A stretch of DNA of 64,000 nucleotides from Archegozetes longisetosus (GCA_018873245.2 JAEMBT020000001.1:13078220-13142219), one strand, 5' to 3'. Shown: positions 34,710 to 48,800, counted from the first letter of the stretch. Notes: generated by a model not told the origin, from the letters alone. Translations and numbers: made by a program.

Positions 34710-36210
34710 AAAAACATAATTTGATTTTATCAAGTGAAAATATAATGAATTTATGAATCCGGTTATTATCTGATATTTTTCCTAGACGAATATTTAGCTG
34801 CAGATAATTACAGTTAATATTTAAGAAACTTAATACTGATATATGGTATCTAATGACAATATATTCAAACAAATTTTAGACTAAATAATCTAAATTTAGG
34901 AGTATTATAACCAAAATATAACAAATATATACCTATAATGCTTTAGACAATTGATCAAAATAATAAATAACTTGATTATCCATCCGATAACCAAAGTTAA
35001 ATACGATACTAAACAAAAATAATTGTTGGTTGAGTTAGAGAGAAGAAGTGCAAATGTATGGAAATATAGATAATTGTCATACTAAAATGACATATTCTCA
35101 AACGTCTATGAACCTAAGTCTTGTCAAATGATAGTTGTATATGATACTTGTATATTATAGCTTTATATCATACTTGTATATTATAGTCGTATATTTTCGC
35201 ACTAAATTACACTAAACATCATTAATAACTTAGTCTTTCAAATAACGCATAGCATAATTGAGATAATTATCTATTCTAGCAATTTGAGTGTTATTAAAAA
35301 TATGACGAAAAGTTTACGTTGTTATATAGTTGTTCAGGTCTATAATGGATTTAATAAATAGTATATACCAAGAAAGCAAAATACGATTTTTACTATATAT
35401 TAAAATACATTTTGCAAAAATTTCATGTAAACACTTGAGAAAATAGCCTATTATTTCAAGTGCAAAAATATATCATCCAATTGGAGTGTTTTTCTGTTGG
35501 TATTTCTCAATTAAAATAGTTGTGCTTCTGTCAGAAACTATTGCAAGTTAAAGTAGCGGATAAAATCTTAGAGATAATCACATAGGTTTGAGAGCTTTTC
35601 TGCTCTGAGTCTTCATCTAAAAGACCACCCAAACTATTGGCAAAACACACTTTCAATTATATTTTATATATTAGTCAGTCATTTATATTCAATTTTGATT
35701 TTTTCACTTAACTTTCACACTAAATATTTCTTTATATTCTCATTGATTGTCAATAAGATTGAAGAGTTTTATATTTTTAGCTCTAACGTCAAATTTTCTC
35801 TTTAATGCAATTTATTTCGTGTTGAGAGCCATCGAAAAAAGGTATTTTGATATTAAAAATATATTTCAATGATAAGCGTTTGAAAAGAGGGAAATCGGAT
35901 ATGGATTAAGATTTTGAAAAGGATTTTCATGGTCTTCAGAGGCGGATATAAATACTCAAACAATGAGTAGTAGAGAGAAATAAATCACTTTAAGTATAAG
36001 AGAAGAAATTGTGAGAAAAAATATGTTCTAAGCTACATTATATTTTCTTTTCTTTAGTCATATATTTTTTAGACACCATTTAGTGGGTAGTCGGGAATAA
36101 GTAGTTAACTAACACTTATGTATTCACAGATTAATGACGTTATTGTTGTCGAGTTTACTTTTTTCAGCTAAATGCTAGGGGAAAATAAGTCCATTTTCAA
36201 TACTTTCAAC

Positions 36211-36358
36211 ATTTTCAGCAAGATTTTCAGTAAGATTTTCAGTAAGATTTTCAGTAAGATTTTCAGTAAGATTTTCAGTAAGATTTTCAGTAAGATTTTC
36301 AGCAAAATGTTCAGCAAGATTTTCAGCAAGATTTTCAGCAAGATTTTCAGCAAGATTT
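36211..36358. repeat. 12-bp tandem repeat, about 12 copies
   Basis: Unit AGATTTTCAGTA/AGATTTTCAGCA. Because 12 is a multiple of 3 and the unit lacks stops in several frames, long ORFs appear on both strands (IFSK, ILLK and NLTE/NLAE repeats). None has other protein-like features. Confidence 0.95.
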
Positions 36359-37334
36359 GTCAGTAACACATTAAAGTGGATCAAAGATAAGAACTTGTGG
36401 GCATAAGAGAAGTGAGAAATAATAAATATGATTAAAGGAGTAATAGTTAGAGAAAGAGGTTTTAGTGAAAAAGGTTTCATACGACAAGTGATTAGTTTAG
36501 GAAAAAAATAGCCCTTTCATCGATAACAAGCAATATTGTGACACAGTTTTCTTTATTATTACGATTAATGTTAGCAATGATTTACTAAATTATATCGCTT
36601 TCAAACCAATTATCCAATAGTCTTTTATTAATTAATTACCTCTAACTTTTTCCTATTTTTTATTTATCTATCATTATTATTAATCAAAATTGACTCAAAT
36701 TAATAATAACATTGAAATTACATGATAAGTCCCGGAAAGTAGATGAAAATAATAAACTGCTTATTATTTAATAATCTTAAATAAGAGAATAATTATGTGC
36801 AGAGATAGGTTAAAAAGTTATGTGTTTCTCACCAAAACTTACAAAAACATTCGCCTCACTATTATATATCAATGAAATCATTTCAGATTCATATTTATAT
36901 CCAGGTTCACAGATAGATAACTAACCCGTACCTTTCCATTATTGCCATAATTCAGAGTTTACTTTTCAGACTTACAAATTGAATCGTTTATTAGTGGATA
37001 AATACATGTGGTTAAATGAGAAGTAATATTTGAGCCAATATTCAAATTGAACTAAGATATCTAACTAATTAATCTTATGGAGTATGGAAAATGACTTTAA
37101 TTGAAATGCTAAGTTAATGACTGCTAGTGAAATACAGGAACACTAGTCAGTATTTAATAACAGATAGGCTCAATAATGTCATTAAATAGTGACATTTGTT
37201 TGCAATTACTAGCTTTTAATTGAATTTTCAAACGCAATGCAAATATAAAAGTACTATTAATTTGATAGTGTCAGATATTCTGTTTACTAGTCCAATGCTA
37301 TTTATTTCATTAAATTATATGGATTTCAAGTTGC

Positions 37335-37396
37335 AGATACTGTTAGATACTGTTAAATACTGCTAGATACCTTTTAGATACTGTTAGATACTGTTA
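37335..37396. repeat. 10-bp tandem repeat (AGATACTGTT)
   Basis: Six diverged copies. Confidence 0.85.
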
Positions 37397-38500
37397 TGTG
37401 TCTCTTCAAAAATAGAGTCGAATTGTGAAAACAATTTTTGTGTGTCTCTATGTGATTTAGAAAACTAGTCTAATCCAAAATCCGTGTTTGATTTGTCTAA
37501 AGTTTAAAGTTTAAGAACAGGATTTGTTTTCTAAAAATAAAATTTCAATTCAATCTATCAACAAGTGTGTCATTTCTATAGATGAAAACAATTATAACGT
37601 TGAAAATGAATTTTGTTCACATTTTATCTTCAAGTTGAACAAAACAAACTGAAGCCATCTTTAAATCAAGTTCTATATTCAAGCTAAATGCTTAGGGAAA
37701 ATAGTTGAAATGTTTTGAGGAAAATACTTTCAAATATTTACAGATAAAGTAAAAGGCAGAAAAACTGATCAGTTGAGAGATCATAGAAAAGATGAAAGTG
37801 AAAATAACGAAGCAATATCTCAGCTAAAACCTAACCTAACCCAAAACTAGCAGAGCAGTAAAAGGTAGAATAGAGGCAACCATAAATTGGGTGTATATTG
37901 TAGTAGCATGGAGAAGAAATCAAAATAGAGTCCAAGTATCAATTTAGTTCTCCTATTTCTCTTCTCAGATTGTCCACATGTTTCTCCCTATTTTACAGGT
38001 TTGTTCGTCTTAAACACAAAACACATTACAAAACAGTATGTGGTGTAGCATTACATTTCAATTTGGGCGGCAACTCAAGTAGCTTCATCTCAACTAGGGT
38101 TGCTACCTATAAGCTTTCCATCTCCGGATCTTAAACTATCCAATGTTTCATTTAACTCAAAATTAGTTACTTATCTTGAATTTTAAATTTCAAGATTCTA
38201 GATACTCATCTTATATTTTTGTATCAACCATTTTTCAAAAATCATAACTTTAAGCAATGTATCACATTCAAGATAACATTTTGAAAGATATGTCTCGTTT
38301 CTATCAGAAGCCTCAAATTTCTAGTTTCCGCATTTAATCGTAAAAAACTAATTATTCGATATAATATTTGAGTACAGAAAATAAGAAGTAGTTATGGAAA
38401 GCTCAGGGGCTTATGATCATACGCCAAAGTTTTCTACATGAAACAGTTGGCAACCTAACAGATACATATTTAGGTATAGAAACGAAAACCGAAAAAAGTA

Positions 38501-38893
38501 TTACTTATTTTCGCTATCAGGCCAATCGTTAAGTGATTGATTGTAAAGAAGCATATGAATGGAGGCAAAAAGGGACGCTATTGCTCCCACTTTTATGCCT
38601 AAACTTTTGGGGTCTATAAAGAGAGAATAAACAATAAATATTAACGTAAGAGTCCGTACCGGACGTGCGAAAATTTTCGATCTCACTCTCTCTTTGGGCA
38701 AATATTTTTCAAAAGCCGATGTTAAGCGATCTGATATTTTTCTAAAACTTTTAGATTTTACACAACCTATTGTTGACGAAAAAGAAAGACCGGAAAAAAT
38801 AATGTTATCGGTACTGCAGATCAAATTCTCTCTCTCTCCCTCCCTCAGTTTGAATACTTCAATAGTAGATTGAAAATTGGAAAATAAAATCAT
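38501..38893 (-). CDS. Hypothetical protein or exon, unrecognised (130-codon frame)
   Basis: This is the longest frame outside tai and lies in sequence GC-richer than its flanks. The N-terminal third is partly a (CT)n run on the opposite strand (LREGEREN). The middle is basic and helix-like (FRKISDRLTSAFEKYLPKERVRS), and a hydrophobic segment follows (TLTLIFIVYSLFI, then VGAIASLFASIHMLLY), ending in NDWPDSENK. That arrangement suggests one or two membrane segments. Alternatively a 46-nt GTACGG...TTTATAG segment inside it looks like a short intron, but removing it shifts to an early stop. No homologue is recognised. It could be a real small gene, an exon of a nested gene, or a chance frame. 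Confidence 0.22.
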   Translation of the reverse strand: MILFSNFQSTIEVFKLREGERENLICSTDNIIFSGLSFSSTIGCVKSKSFRKISDRLTSAFEKYLPKERVRSKIFARPVRTLTLIFIVYSLFIDPKSLGIKVGAIASLFASIHMLLYNQSLNDWPDSENK

Positions 38894-39187
38894 TTCTAGA
38901 TTAGATCTGGTATTTTTATATGCTTAAAATGATACTTTCAAATATTTTGTCTAAAAGTGACTGCCGAACAAGAGTTAGAGTGAGCGTAGAAATTGCGTCA
39001 TTTTTCAGATATATTTTTTCAAATTTTTGAATCTTATTCAAATTTTCTCATTTAATTCAATTCTAATCACGTGAGGACGTCGTTGAGCACACGATAATTG
39101 CATGCAATTAAATAAACTTTTATTTTTTATTCCCAATTTAGGAATTAAATCATTGGGATCAGAATTGGGAACAATAGCGTGGGTTTG

Positions 39188-39191
<4 letters not shown>

Positions 39192-39236
<45 letters not shown>
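39192..39236. repeat. (GA)n microsatellite
   Basis: About 22 GA units. Confidence 0.95.
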
Positions 39237-39243
<7 letters not shown>

Positions 39244-42200
39244 TCTATGTTTATCTATATGTGAGACTTGTCTTGAGCTCTGTGTATAATATAATCGCCT
39301 AATTGTATCATCACGTTTTTATCAGTCTATTTTGAACGCTGTTAATTATTTTCAATCTTAATCTATGTATACCTTCTCCTAGAACTATCACAATTGTTAA
39401 CTTCTTTTTGATAGGCAAAAATAATTTAATGATAATTAGGGTTAAATGAGCGTTTATTATACTTTTTATAGTATTATGTGATAAGCAAATACTGAATTCT
39501 ATATGCAATTCAAATATTTGTCATTAAGAAACGCTATCTTCAGATCCATATAAGAAGAAACTATAAAAAACTTAGAATTGAAAATTAAATAATTAATTTG
39601 GAGTTGAACGAGTTCGCGTAAAATGAAGATTAAATGGGAAAGAGCTGAAAGTTGTTGGTAATTAAACAGTAGTATATTGCAAGAGCATTAAAGTAATTAA
39701 ATGAGAAAAATTTGCATCTAATACTAAAGTCTCATTAAATGAAAGTATAGCTTAAATAAATATAGCTCTGTATACACTGTAAGGCATAGGTATAAAGAGT
39801 GCCAATATTTTCGGCTAATTAACTCCTAATTCATTCCCTTCATGAATATATATCAAATTTGATTCATATAAATAATTTTTTAATTGCAAACAACAGACTA
39901 TATCATTCAAATTGACTGCTAGTAGTTTTAATGCTATTTTTGATGCCAAAAATTGACGACAAATGACAGCTATTTCTATCATAAAACGAGTTTTAGTTAG
40001 CAACCAGTAACGCAACTGACTATGAAATTTAAAACTCTTCTAACACTCAGAATGCATTTATGCAAAGTTTTAAATTTAGATAAATGTTTTTAAACATCTA
40101 TTCCTAAAAGTTTCATCTATTATTGGCATCAAATTAGAATAACAGACATTTTTTTACTCTAATTAAATGCATTTTCTAAGATCAAACAGACTTGCAGAAT
40201 GTTGCAGATTGCTTCATAATTGATTTGTTTTCAGGATTGAGTCATTGAAAACTTAGATATTTATTCTCTAAACTTTTGCTCATCAAGCTTTTCACTCATA
40301 TTATTAATTAGTCTGAAATCTATTTATATAAAAATAAGTAAATTTGCAAAAGTTTAGTTTTAGGTTTTTATGAAGCGATAAGATAGCATAAAATTTAGTG
40401 GAACTCAATGTTGTTTTTTTGAAGAAATATTTTGTTTTTTTTCTGAAGAGATTCTTTGGATCGAAAAAATTGATGATTATTTTTAGATAAGAAATACTCG
40501 TTTAGGAAAAGGTAGAAACGTTTAAGGCTTTTATTGATTTATAATAAGCACGAAATCCGTATTGATTTGAACCGAACAAATGCTTTTTAAAGTACAAGGT
40601 ATAGTTAAATTCAATAACTTTTTCCCCCCTCATTCTGTTGAGAAGATTGCTCCTGAAGTGGAATAAGGGTAAAGTCTAACAATTATATCGACTATATCCG
40701 TTTTTTTTTTGTATAACTCAAACGTTATTTCCAAAAAAGCAATCATTTTTGAGTGAAATATTAGATAGTGATCAAAGAAAATATAATTTAAAAACATATT
40801 TATCATAAGAAACAAAGTTGAAAAACTAAACTAAAGCAAAATGATCTGACAAAGGATGAATAGTGTGATAAACAGAACTGAATAAATACAAAACTTATAA
40901 ATATTAAAATTGAATAGATAGTAAGAAAATGATACCTAAACAAGATTGACTCGCAAATGAGCTATAAACAGAATAATTAAAATTGTTACGAGTGCCTGGA
41001 GAAATGAGGAAATAATGAATTTAAAAATATGATTTAAATAATTTAGCTGGAGATTCATTAACAGGTTAGTTATTAGGTAATATTTGAAATCAAATTTAGC
41101 AAACATGTATGGAAAATATAATAAAAATAATGACACAAATAGAGAAAAAACCAATTGGAAAAGCATACGAAGTAATAAAAACAGTATTATTAATCATACC
41201 GTTGGCTAAATATAAATTCAATGAGCTAATTATACGAGAAATAGGCTCATTTTGTAACAGGCTCATTTTGTAACATGTTCATTTTGTAACAGAGCATTAG
41301 TCTAGTATAAGATTTAAGGCGCGCAAAGTTAACCAACATATTTCTGCTAAGGGATAAGTAGAGAGAAAAGTATAAGATTAATAAGTTATAAAGAAGTAAT
41401 AAATATATCGATAAAAGTTGAGATCAAATCAACCGGTGTCGTAGTGACTATTCCCTAGGCCAGTTAAGTTTACGTAATAGATACAAGTTTGAATTGAGTG
41501 TATAAGTTAGTAATAGACACGTATTTTCTCATAGAAAAGACACTTAACAATTTGAGACCTAGTTTTTCAGGCTATTATATAATATGAAATAGCTATTTAT
41601 TTATTAATACTTTTATTTTCTTATCACAACATCTCTTAATATTTCTTCTCTAGCCATGAAATCTTATATTTTGTTTTGAATAACCAACTAAATTGTATTT
41701 TTATCAACAATAGTCACATTTATAATTAATCAATAGAAGTGGTATTCAAAATTGATTTTTGATTAACTTTTTTTGTTTAGCTATGAGAACTTCATAAGAA
41801 TTTATGAGAATTAGGTTTATGTTATGTTATGTTCGCTATGAATGAATATGAAACTTAATGTTTATAATAAACGTTTTTTGTTAAGAAAACTAATTCAAAT
41901 CAATAGAAAATGCTTGAAATGAAAAAGCAAGTTTTATACATAGTTATAAAAGAAAAGTCAGCATTACTCATAATGAAAATCTGAATCAATAGGTATTGAG
42001 CTTAATGGAAAAACAAATTTTCAAGTTTATCCTATTAGCAGAGAATCGGAATAATTGATTTGCTAAAAGTGTTTTTTAGAACATTTATCTCATATAAACA
42101 TTTCTGTTAAGGTAAATATAATGATATGTTAAATGTAGCGAAGCTTTGAGAAGATGAACATTAAAAGAAGTAGTCTCGCAAATGCCAATTGTCTGCGATC

Positions 42201-42773
42201 TCAGTCTCTAACTTAGTCTCTAACTTAGTCTCTATATCAATCTCTGCTATCATCTGTTTATGTATGGATTGACATAAAGAAAGTGGCATTAAATTGAATG
42301 ATATCTGGTTTGGAAAATGAGCTCAAATAGTGTTTATGTTGAAAAAATTCAAGTCTTGAGTATAATATGTGATAAGACTATCTAGCAAATATTTATGTTA
42401 ATTGTTACTAAGATTTGATTTTGAAATCTAAAAATGCAATAAATGCAATTTAAGACTTATTAAAAACATCAAAGAAAGTGAAGTCATGTAAAGTAAGAAA
42501 TTGAAACGAATATCTAGTCTTTTAGGCATACAATAGTAATTAAAAGTGAGTTATTTATCTTGATATAGAGGACAACAATTAATATTACTTATAACAGATA
42601 ACTATCTTTTGAGAAAATAAAACAATTTGATGTTAATATTAAAACATTTTGGGACTGGAGAAAAGTAAGAAAAGTAAGAAAAGTAACAAATAATATAAAT
42701 TACTGAGTGCTTTATTTCAAATTTATCTCTTTATCTCGGTCGTAAAGAACGAGTCGTAAAAATTCAGCAATAA

Positions 42774-42931
42774 CTTCAATTCAATATAAGCTTGCTTCAA
42801 TTCAATATAAGCTTGCTTCAATTCAATATAAGCTTGCTTCAATTCAATATAAGCTTGCTTCAATTCAATATAAGCTTGCTTCAATTCAATACAAGCTTGC
42901 TTCAATTCAATATAATCTTGCTTCAATTCAA
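42774..42931. repeat. 21-bp tandem repeat, 7.5 copies
   Basis: Unit CTTCAATTCAATATAAGCTTG, seven nearly identical copies and a partial. The 21-bp period keeps a minus-strand frame open (42926-42723) that encodes a seven-residue repeat YIELKQA. The high identity between copies indicates recent expansion or gene conversion. Confidence 0.95.
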
Positions 42932-45707
42932 GTTAATATAATCATAGAATTCATTTCTTACTTAAATGCAATTTACTTGAAGTATGATTTCATATAAAAA
43001 GTGTTTTATGCTTTTATATAATTATAGTTGAATTTAGTTTCACTTCATATATAACTTGTTTATTACATAGCTTGTTCATACTTAACTGTTTGTATTGTTC
43101 AATATTGTTGTGATTTGTTGGTCTATCCTGAGTCTAGACTTGAGTCAGAGTCAGAGCCATAAAAATGACGAGTAACAGATTGAAGACCACTGTAAAATAT
43201 CAAACTCAATTTAGATTGTTTTATATCATCGTAATAATAATAATAATGATTTTTAGTATTTTTTAGACTAATAAAGCTTTGCTCATCTCATGGAGTTAGT
43301 TGATGGTAAAATCAGATTAGATCTTTGTTTAGTGACCAGATAGCGATTCAAATTATCATATTTGTTACGAAAGCGTAACAAATATTGTTTCAAATTTATA
43401 ACATTTGCCAAAAATTAAGATGTTTATTACCTAGAATTAAGACCTCCTAATAAGCTGAGAAATTGGTAGAATCGCTTTTACGAGTCTTATTAAAATTGAA
43501 TACTTTTTACGATTATTTCCAAACAATTTTAGTCATAATTATTGAGAATAAAGAAAACGTCTAAAAAGCCTAAAAGCTTTAAGATCTTTATCTATTTAAC
43601 CATAAATTAGAACTAAGTATTGAATAAGAAAAAAGCTAGCATAAATATTAAAATTGCCTTTGGTTTATTACATAATATGCGACAATTCAACCAATTGAAG
43701 TAATTAATCCCTAGTGAAATGCAATCGAGCCTTCAGTTAAATTATTGGTAAAAACCTTTAGCAAATTCCTACAGAATTCCTATACAATTCCTATAGAATT
43801 TGATTCAACGACAGCTGAAAACTAAATAAATCGAAACTGAATTAAAAACCAAATAGCAATTAAACAAATTGGCTGATATGAATGTCAGAAATAAGAGATA
43901 CTAATTATCGAAATGCAATTTAATTGTCTTTTTGGTAACTCCTTAGAGATTGCCTGCCATAACGACGACCAATAATTAGGTTGTCAATAGTCTACTTAGA
44001 CAACTATGTTAAGTGAATACTGTTAAGCTAGTCACTTAAGTTGTTCTTCAAATGCGCTTTTGGTAAGTTTTTAATGGAGTTTAGATCTAATGAAGGATCT
44101 GTAATTATATAGTCATTTGATGGATTCAAATGATTTTTCAGTTTTTCAGGGCTTTTGAGGAAAATCTATTCTAAATATCTCTGATATTCAACTTGTATTC
44201 AACTTGTATTACATTTTGTAATCAATTTATTCTCGCAAAACTTGTCAATAAAATGATTGATAAACAGAAAATTTTGGTAAGAATTTAGTTAGAAGTTTAT
44301 TGAGAAATATCTAGTAGTGAATGAAAGTATGAAATATTTTAGTTATCAATATTAATGACTTTTTACTTTAAATAATGACTTAAACTATGAATAATTCATA
44401 TACGGGATACCTCTTCAGTCATTTAAAATTGAAATTTAATTTACCAAAAATTTTTGATTGACTTTAATTCTAAACTATTTTTACCAAATTGGTTCAAGTT
44501 AGCTTACTGAAAAGTCAAGTCGAAAGATGAAGAGTTCGGTCAAGTGTTATAAGCACTTGGAATATATTAAAATTTGTGATCGAAAAAGTAGTTCAAACGT
44601 CAATAATATTAAAAAACGTGTTAAACTTGACATTTGGTTAAATGTCTTATTTATTCAAAACCAGTATTGTATTGACACGAAAAACAGTTAAGACATAATT
44701 GTCTTATAAAGTACTCAATCTATTGTTGATCTAAACACGCGATAAGTATTAAGTCAAATATGATTAATACCTAATATGAAAAATACTTATTTTATTAACT
44801 GTTCAACTCTTTATTCGTTGAGATTATTGTTTCAAACTAACTTTAGTTCCGTTCAAATCTGACTCAATTCAACTTTTGTGCTCTTATTGTTCCTGGAGTT
44901 AAGTCGAAATCAATATTGAATAAGAGGAAAGACAAGATAATAATATTGATTATAAACGAAATAAGATATAAATATTGTAGAAGAAAAACAATAGAAATGA
45001 AAAAACAACTTCCTATATAGAAGTAGAAAAGTAAATAGAGAAAAATTGAAAGCTTTTTGTCAATGATCAATCTAAAAAGAGTTAATAAAGTGTGTTTTAT
45101 AAGTATTAAATTGAGTGCCTGTTACAGGGATCGACGTGACAGTTGAAAAATTCAATTGAATCCAGTTTCAAACAATACAGTGATTACAATACAATATAAT
45201 AATTGTTAACAGATAAAAAGGGATCTGATTTTCTGTAAAACCTTCTCTATAATTTAATTGGATTTTCTAGATAATCAAAAAGTAAATTAAATGAGAAAAA
45301 GTTCAATAATAGATATAATAGATATCTAGATATCTAAGTATTAATAGGTTATGAAAAACAGTTTTTAGTCTTCAGAAAAAAAAGCACTTTTCTGATAATA
45401 ATTGACATTCATAACAGATAAATGGTCAGAACATAAGTGCTGTGACACTTCCGCTAATATCTCGTTTGTCTCGGTCGACTTACGAGACTTTAATTTTTTT
45501 CTAACGTTCAAAGAGTGCTCATTCAATGGTATACTTGAAAAAAGTCTTGAGAGAGAAGAGAGAAAGAAAGATCATTAAAAAAGGGTTAACTGTCAGCTTC
45601 TATTACATACCACTCAACCCATTGTTTGCAATAAACACCGAAAAGTTAGTGCAACTAAAAACTAAAATAAATAGCAGTAGAAGCAAGAACCTATAGTTTG
45701 AAACACG

Positions 45708-45873
45708 AATGTGATGGCCAATTATTGCGGCCTAAATCACATTGAGAGACGTGATGGCTTCGTGGACGGGTGAGAACGGTATAGAAGAATCGGTTGACAT
45801 AAGCAACGATTTGATAGGATTATTATTTTGAGTTGCCGACGATTGCGATGATAGTATGATAATTTGTCGGCAA
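45708..45873. other. GC-richer patch with two inverted repeats
   Basis: First, AATGTGAT-GGCC (45708-45719) pairs with GGCC-TAA-ATCACATT (45729-45743). Second, TTGCCGAC (45833-45840) pairs exactly with GTCGGCAA (45866-45873) across a 25-nt loop. Both lie in sequence noticeably less AT-rich than the flanks. It could be a structured RNA, a regulatory element, or chance; no known family is recognised. Confidence 0.3.
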
Positions 45874-48800
45874 ACGTGAAATAATACCATTAAATACTAA
45901 AATTTTGTGTCGCTTACATTAGAAGAATAGTAAATAAGAAACTATTGTTGTCTTGTCTGACTATTTCCAATCAGTATTTTATTGTCTATTGCAGGAAATG
46001 TTAATTTTTGTCTAATCCGTGCGTTCAGTTTCAGGCAAAGTCGTTATTATAATGAGAGCTAATTATCAAATCATCAGCTCTTCAGTAGATTTGTGTTAAG
46101 AAATGATTTTCTAGTTTTGATTAGGAAAATGAACGTCATTTTTGTTGGCAAATGAACGTCATTTTTGTTGGTAAATGTAAATCAAAATCATATACCAATT
46201 CCTTTCAGTCGCCGATATTGCGAAATAATTAATGGTTTCTTATGTAAAAAGAGTTTTATAAAAGACATTAAAAAACATTTTTTCTATAGGGCTTTGAAAA
46301 AGAATTTTCTAAAAGACTATAAAAAAGAATTTTCTAAAAGACATTTTAAATATTGATGTCTTATATAAGCAAAAATGATTGCAAAGCACGTCCTTCTAAC
46401 AGACACATCAAGTAAAATGAGTTATATCCCAATATTAAAAATGAATAATGATTAGAATAGAACTAAATAAAGTGTTAATTAAATATATCGAAGTGTGTTT
46501 CTAAGCAAACGATTCAATGTCAATAATCAAATAGAATCACATAAGGCATTTATAAGCACTTACGTAATTCAAACAAAACAATCTAGAGTCTTGTAATTCA
46601 AACAATCTAGACTCTTGTCAAACTAATTATTAAGTATTCGGATATCAATGACCCAATGATAAAAATAACTCTAATGCCTTATTGCAAACATTAATACACC
46701 ACCAGATAGTGATAAATGGTTTGGTGTTTATTATGGAAATACCGTCCCCATGTCAATCCGATTGATCAAATATATCAACCTTTTTACCTTGCTTTTAATA
46801 CTTTTGGAATTTTTGTTTTTCGTTTAAGGCCAACTATACGACAATTTATTAGATATTCTAAACACTATTTCATATATACATTAAAATAGGGGAAAAAGTT
46901 CTGCTTAACGAAAACGTTTTTAGCGTGCATTTAGTTTTTTAAGACTTTATAAAGATCTGAAATGAGCGAAATTTGAATTGAAAATATTGAAATTTAGATA
47001 TAAACTTAGTTATAACTCTAAAGTTGAACTAATAAAATGTGTAAGTCGACTGTAATACTAACGAAGAAGAAGAAAATAGGGTTAAACGCAAATATTTGCA
47101 GTAGGTCCTCTGCACGTTTTCAAAGTCTCAACATTCTTTAGACGGACTAATGAACGGATGGTGTATTGGCATTATACTTAACAGTATCTTATTGAGAATA
47201 GCATTCAATGGTAACTAAAGGGCAAAATGATTTATAAGTTCAAAAACCGTACTTCATGTGAAAATTATGCTAATAAGAGAAGAACATTTTCTGAGAGGCT
47301 AAATTAAAGCAGCATTAAATTAAAATTAAATTTGGTCCTAATTTTCATCGTATCTCCTCTCTCTGAACATTTTTTACATAACTAGCTCTCTCTTTCTCTT
47401 TCTCACTCTTATATGAAATGTTTCGTGAAGTTTCCAAGCGAACAATTAGCTTAAGATCTAGCATATAAGGAAATGAATTATTAGTTGAAAAACAAGTTCA
47501 TTATCACTAAAAATGATTTGTTAGGTATTTTTCCTTATACTATAGTATTAAAGAGGGAGAGAATGAGTTATACGAATATCATATAGTAATAATTATGATT
47601 ATAGCCAACATGTGCACAATTGGGTGAATTGGTGTTAGGAAGAATGAAAATTTTACAAAATCATTATCTATTGCGAAAGTTTCTATTTGAGAAAATGGCT
47701 ACAAGCTATTGAAAACGTTCCTCGAATAAATATAATTGTTAAGAAAACCTACTGTAGTTTATAATAAAAGAAAATAATAACAAATTATACAATTGTAGAA
47801 TGCATAAAGCATCAATTTTATGTTTAATAGCGTTTTTTGACACTATGTTTGCTTAGGTAATTAGTTTCTTGTATGCTAGTTATTCATTGATATATTCTTA
47901 TGCTAGTTATTCATTTATATATTCTTTATGTCGTCGAATAAATAGCGCTAAATTCTCTCAAAAGTTCAGACATAGATCAAATCTTTCATCGTCTATCACT
48001 GATCGAGAACTGGAAAATTATTAAAAATATATACCATATTAAGTGTGACAAAGCTCTGACTGGTTTTTATCACTTACTATACACTTGGCAACTTAATAGT
48101 CTTTGATAGCAACAAGTAAAGTCCGTTGCTATATCAACCTGCTTGTGATGCGCATCAATTTATCGACAAATTTTATTTGCAATTTGCTTTTTGGCTTCAT
48201 ATTGAATGCTCTATAGTTTTTCTAATATCTGATATATTACGGTCTAGTGGAAAGCAACACACGACAACACATCTCTTCTGATCACTATCAACGATTATAA
48301 AGTTCGCGAGTGTACGGATATCTAAGAACTTTGCATATCCCTAAATGAGTAACACGTCTATTACTTGCAATGATTAATGGATTTCAATTAATATTAATTA
48401 ATTAGACTTAATATAAGTGAAGAAATAAATTGAGTTAAGACACGCATAATTAAAATATATGAGAATATTTCATTCATTTACATGCCATACGTACAATTCT
48501 TAATACAACTTGAAACTAATTTGCTAAATGAAATAAAGTTTTTCATTCATTTAAGTAGGAAAAAAGTAGAAAAATGTGTGCTTAAACTAAATATTCATGT
48601 GAGTTACGACAAAGTTGCTTTATATCAAAGACAGAAACGTCTTATAGCTAGCTTAAGGCAAAATAATACCCTTTTGCGATATATGACTAATGATCTATTA
48701 GATATTTATTGCATTAGCGTAATCAGTAATCTATTTGGAGTCTGGGCTAAAATATGGTATTAAACATTTAGTTTCTTAGAAAATGAATAAAACTGTTGCA

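Larger units (their letters stand above)
34157..44000. other. Non-coding stretch with minisatellites and one candidate coding block
   Basis: Nearly 10 kb with no confident gene. It holds (GA)n at 34655-34709 and 39192-39236, the 12-bp array at 36211-36358, a 10-bp TAGATACTGT array at 37335-37396, the 21-bp array at 42774-42931, a short AACTTAGTCTCT repeat near 42208-42240, a 3-copy TCATTTTGTAACA repeat at about 41247-41292, and a 130-codon ORF at 38501-38893 treated separately. Confidence 0.6.

Noticed and set aside
36211-36358. CRISPR-like regular repeats
   Set aside because: Units are directly adjacent without spacers, in an intron-containing animal genome; ordinary tandem DNA.
40560-40590. 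GGTTCAAATC on the minus strand as a tRNA B box
   Set aside because: No A box at proper distance and no cloverleaf stems.
48482-48763. 93-codon plus-strand ORF
   Set aside because: No recognisable motif and no composition change; kept only as part of the non-coding description.
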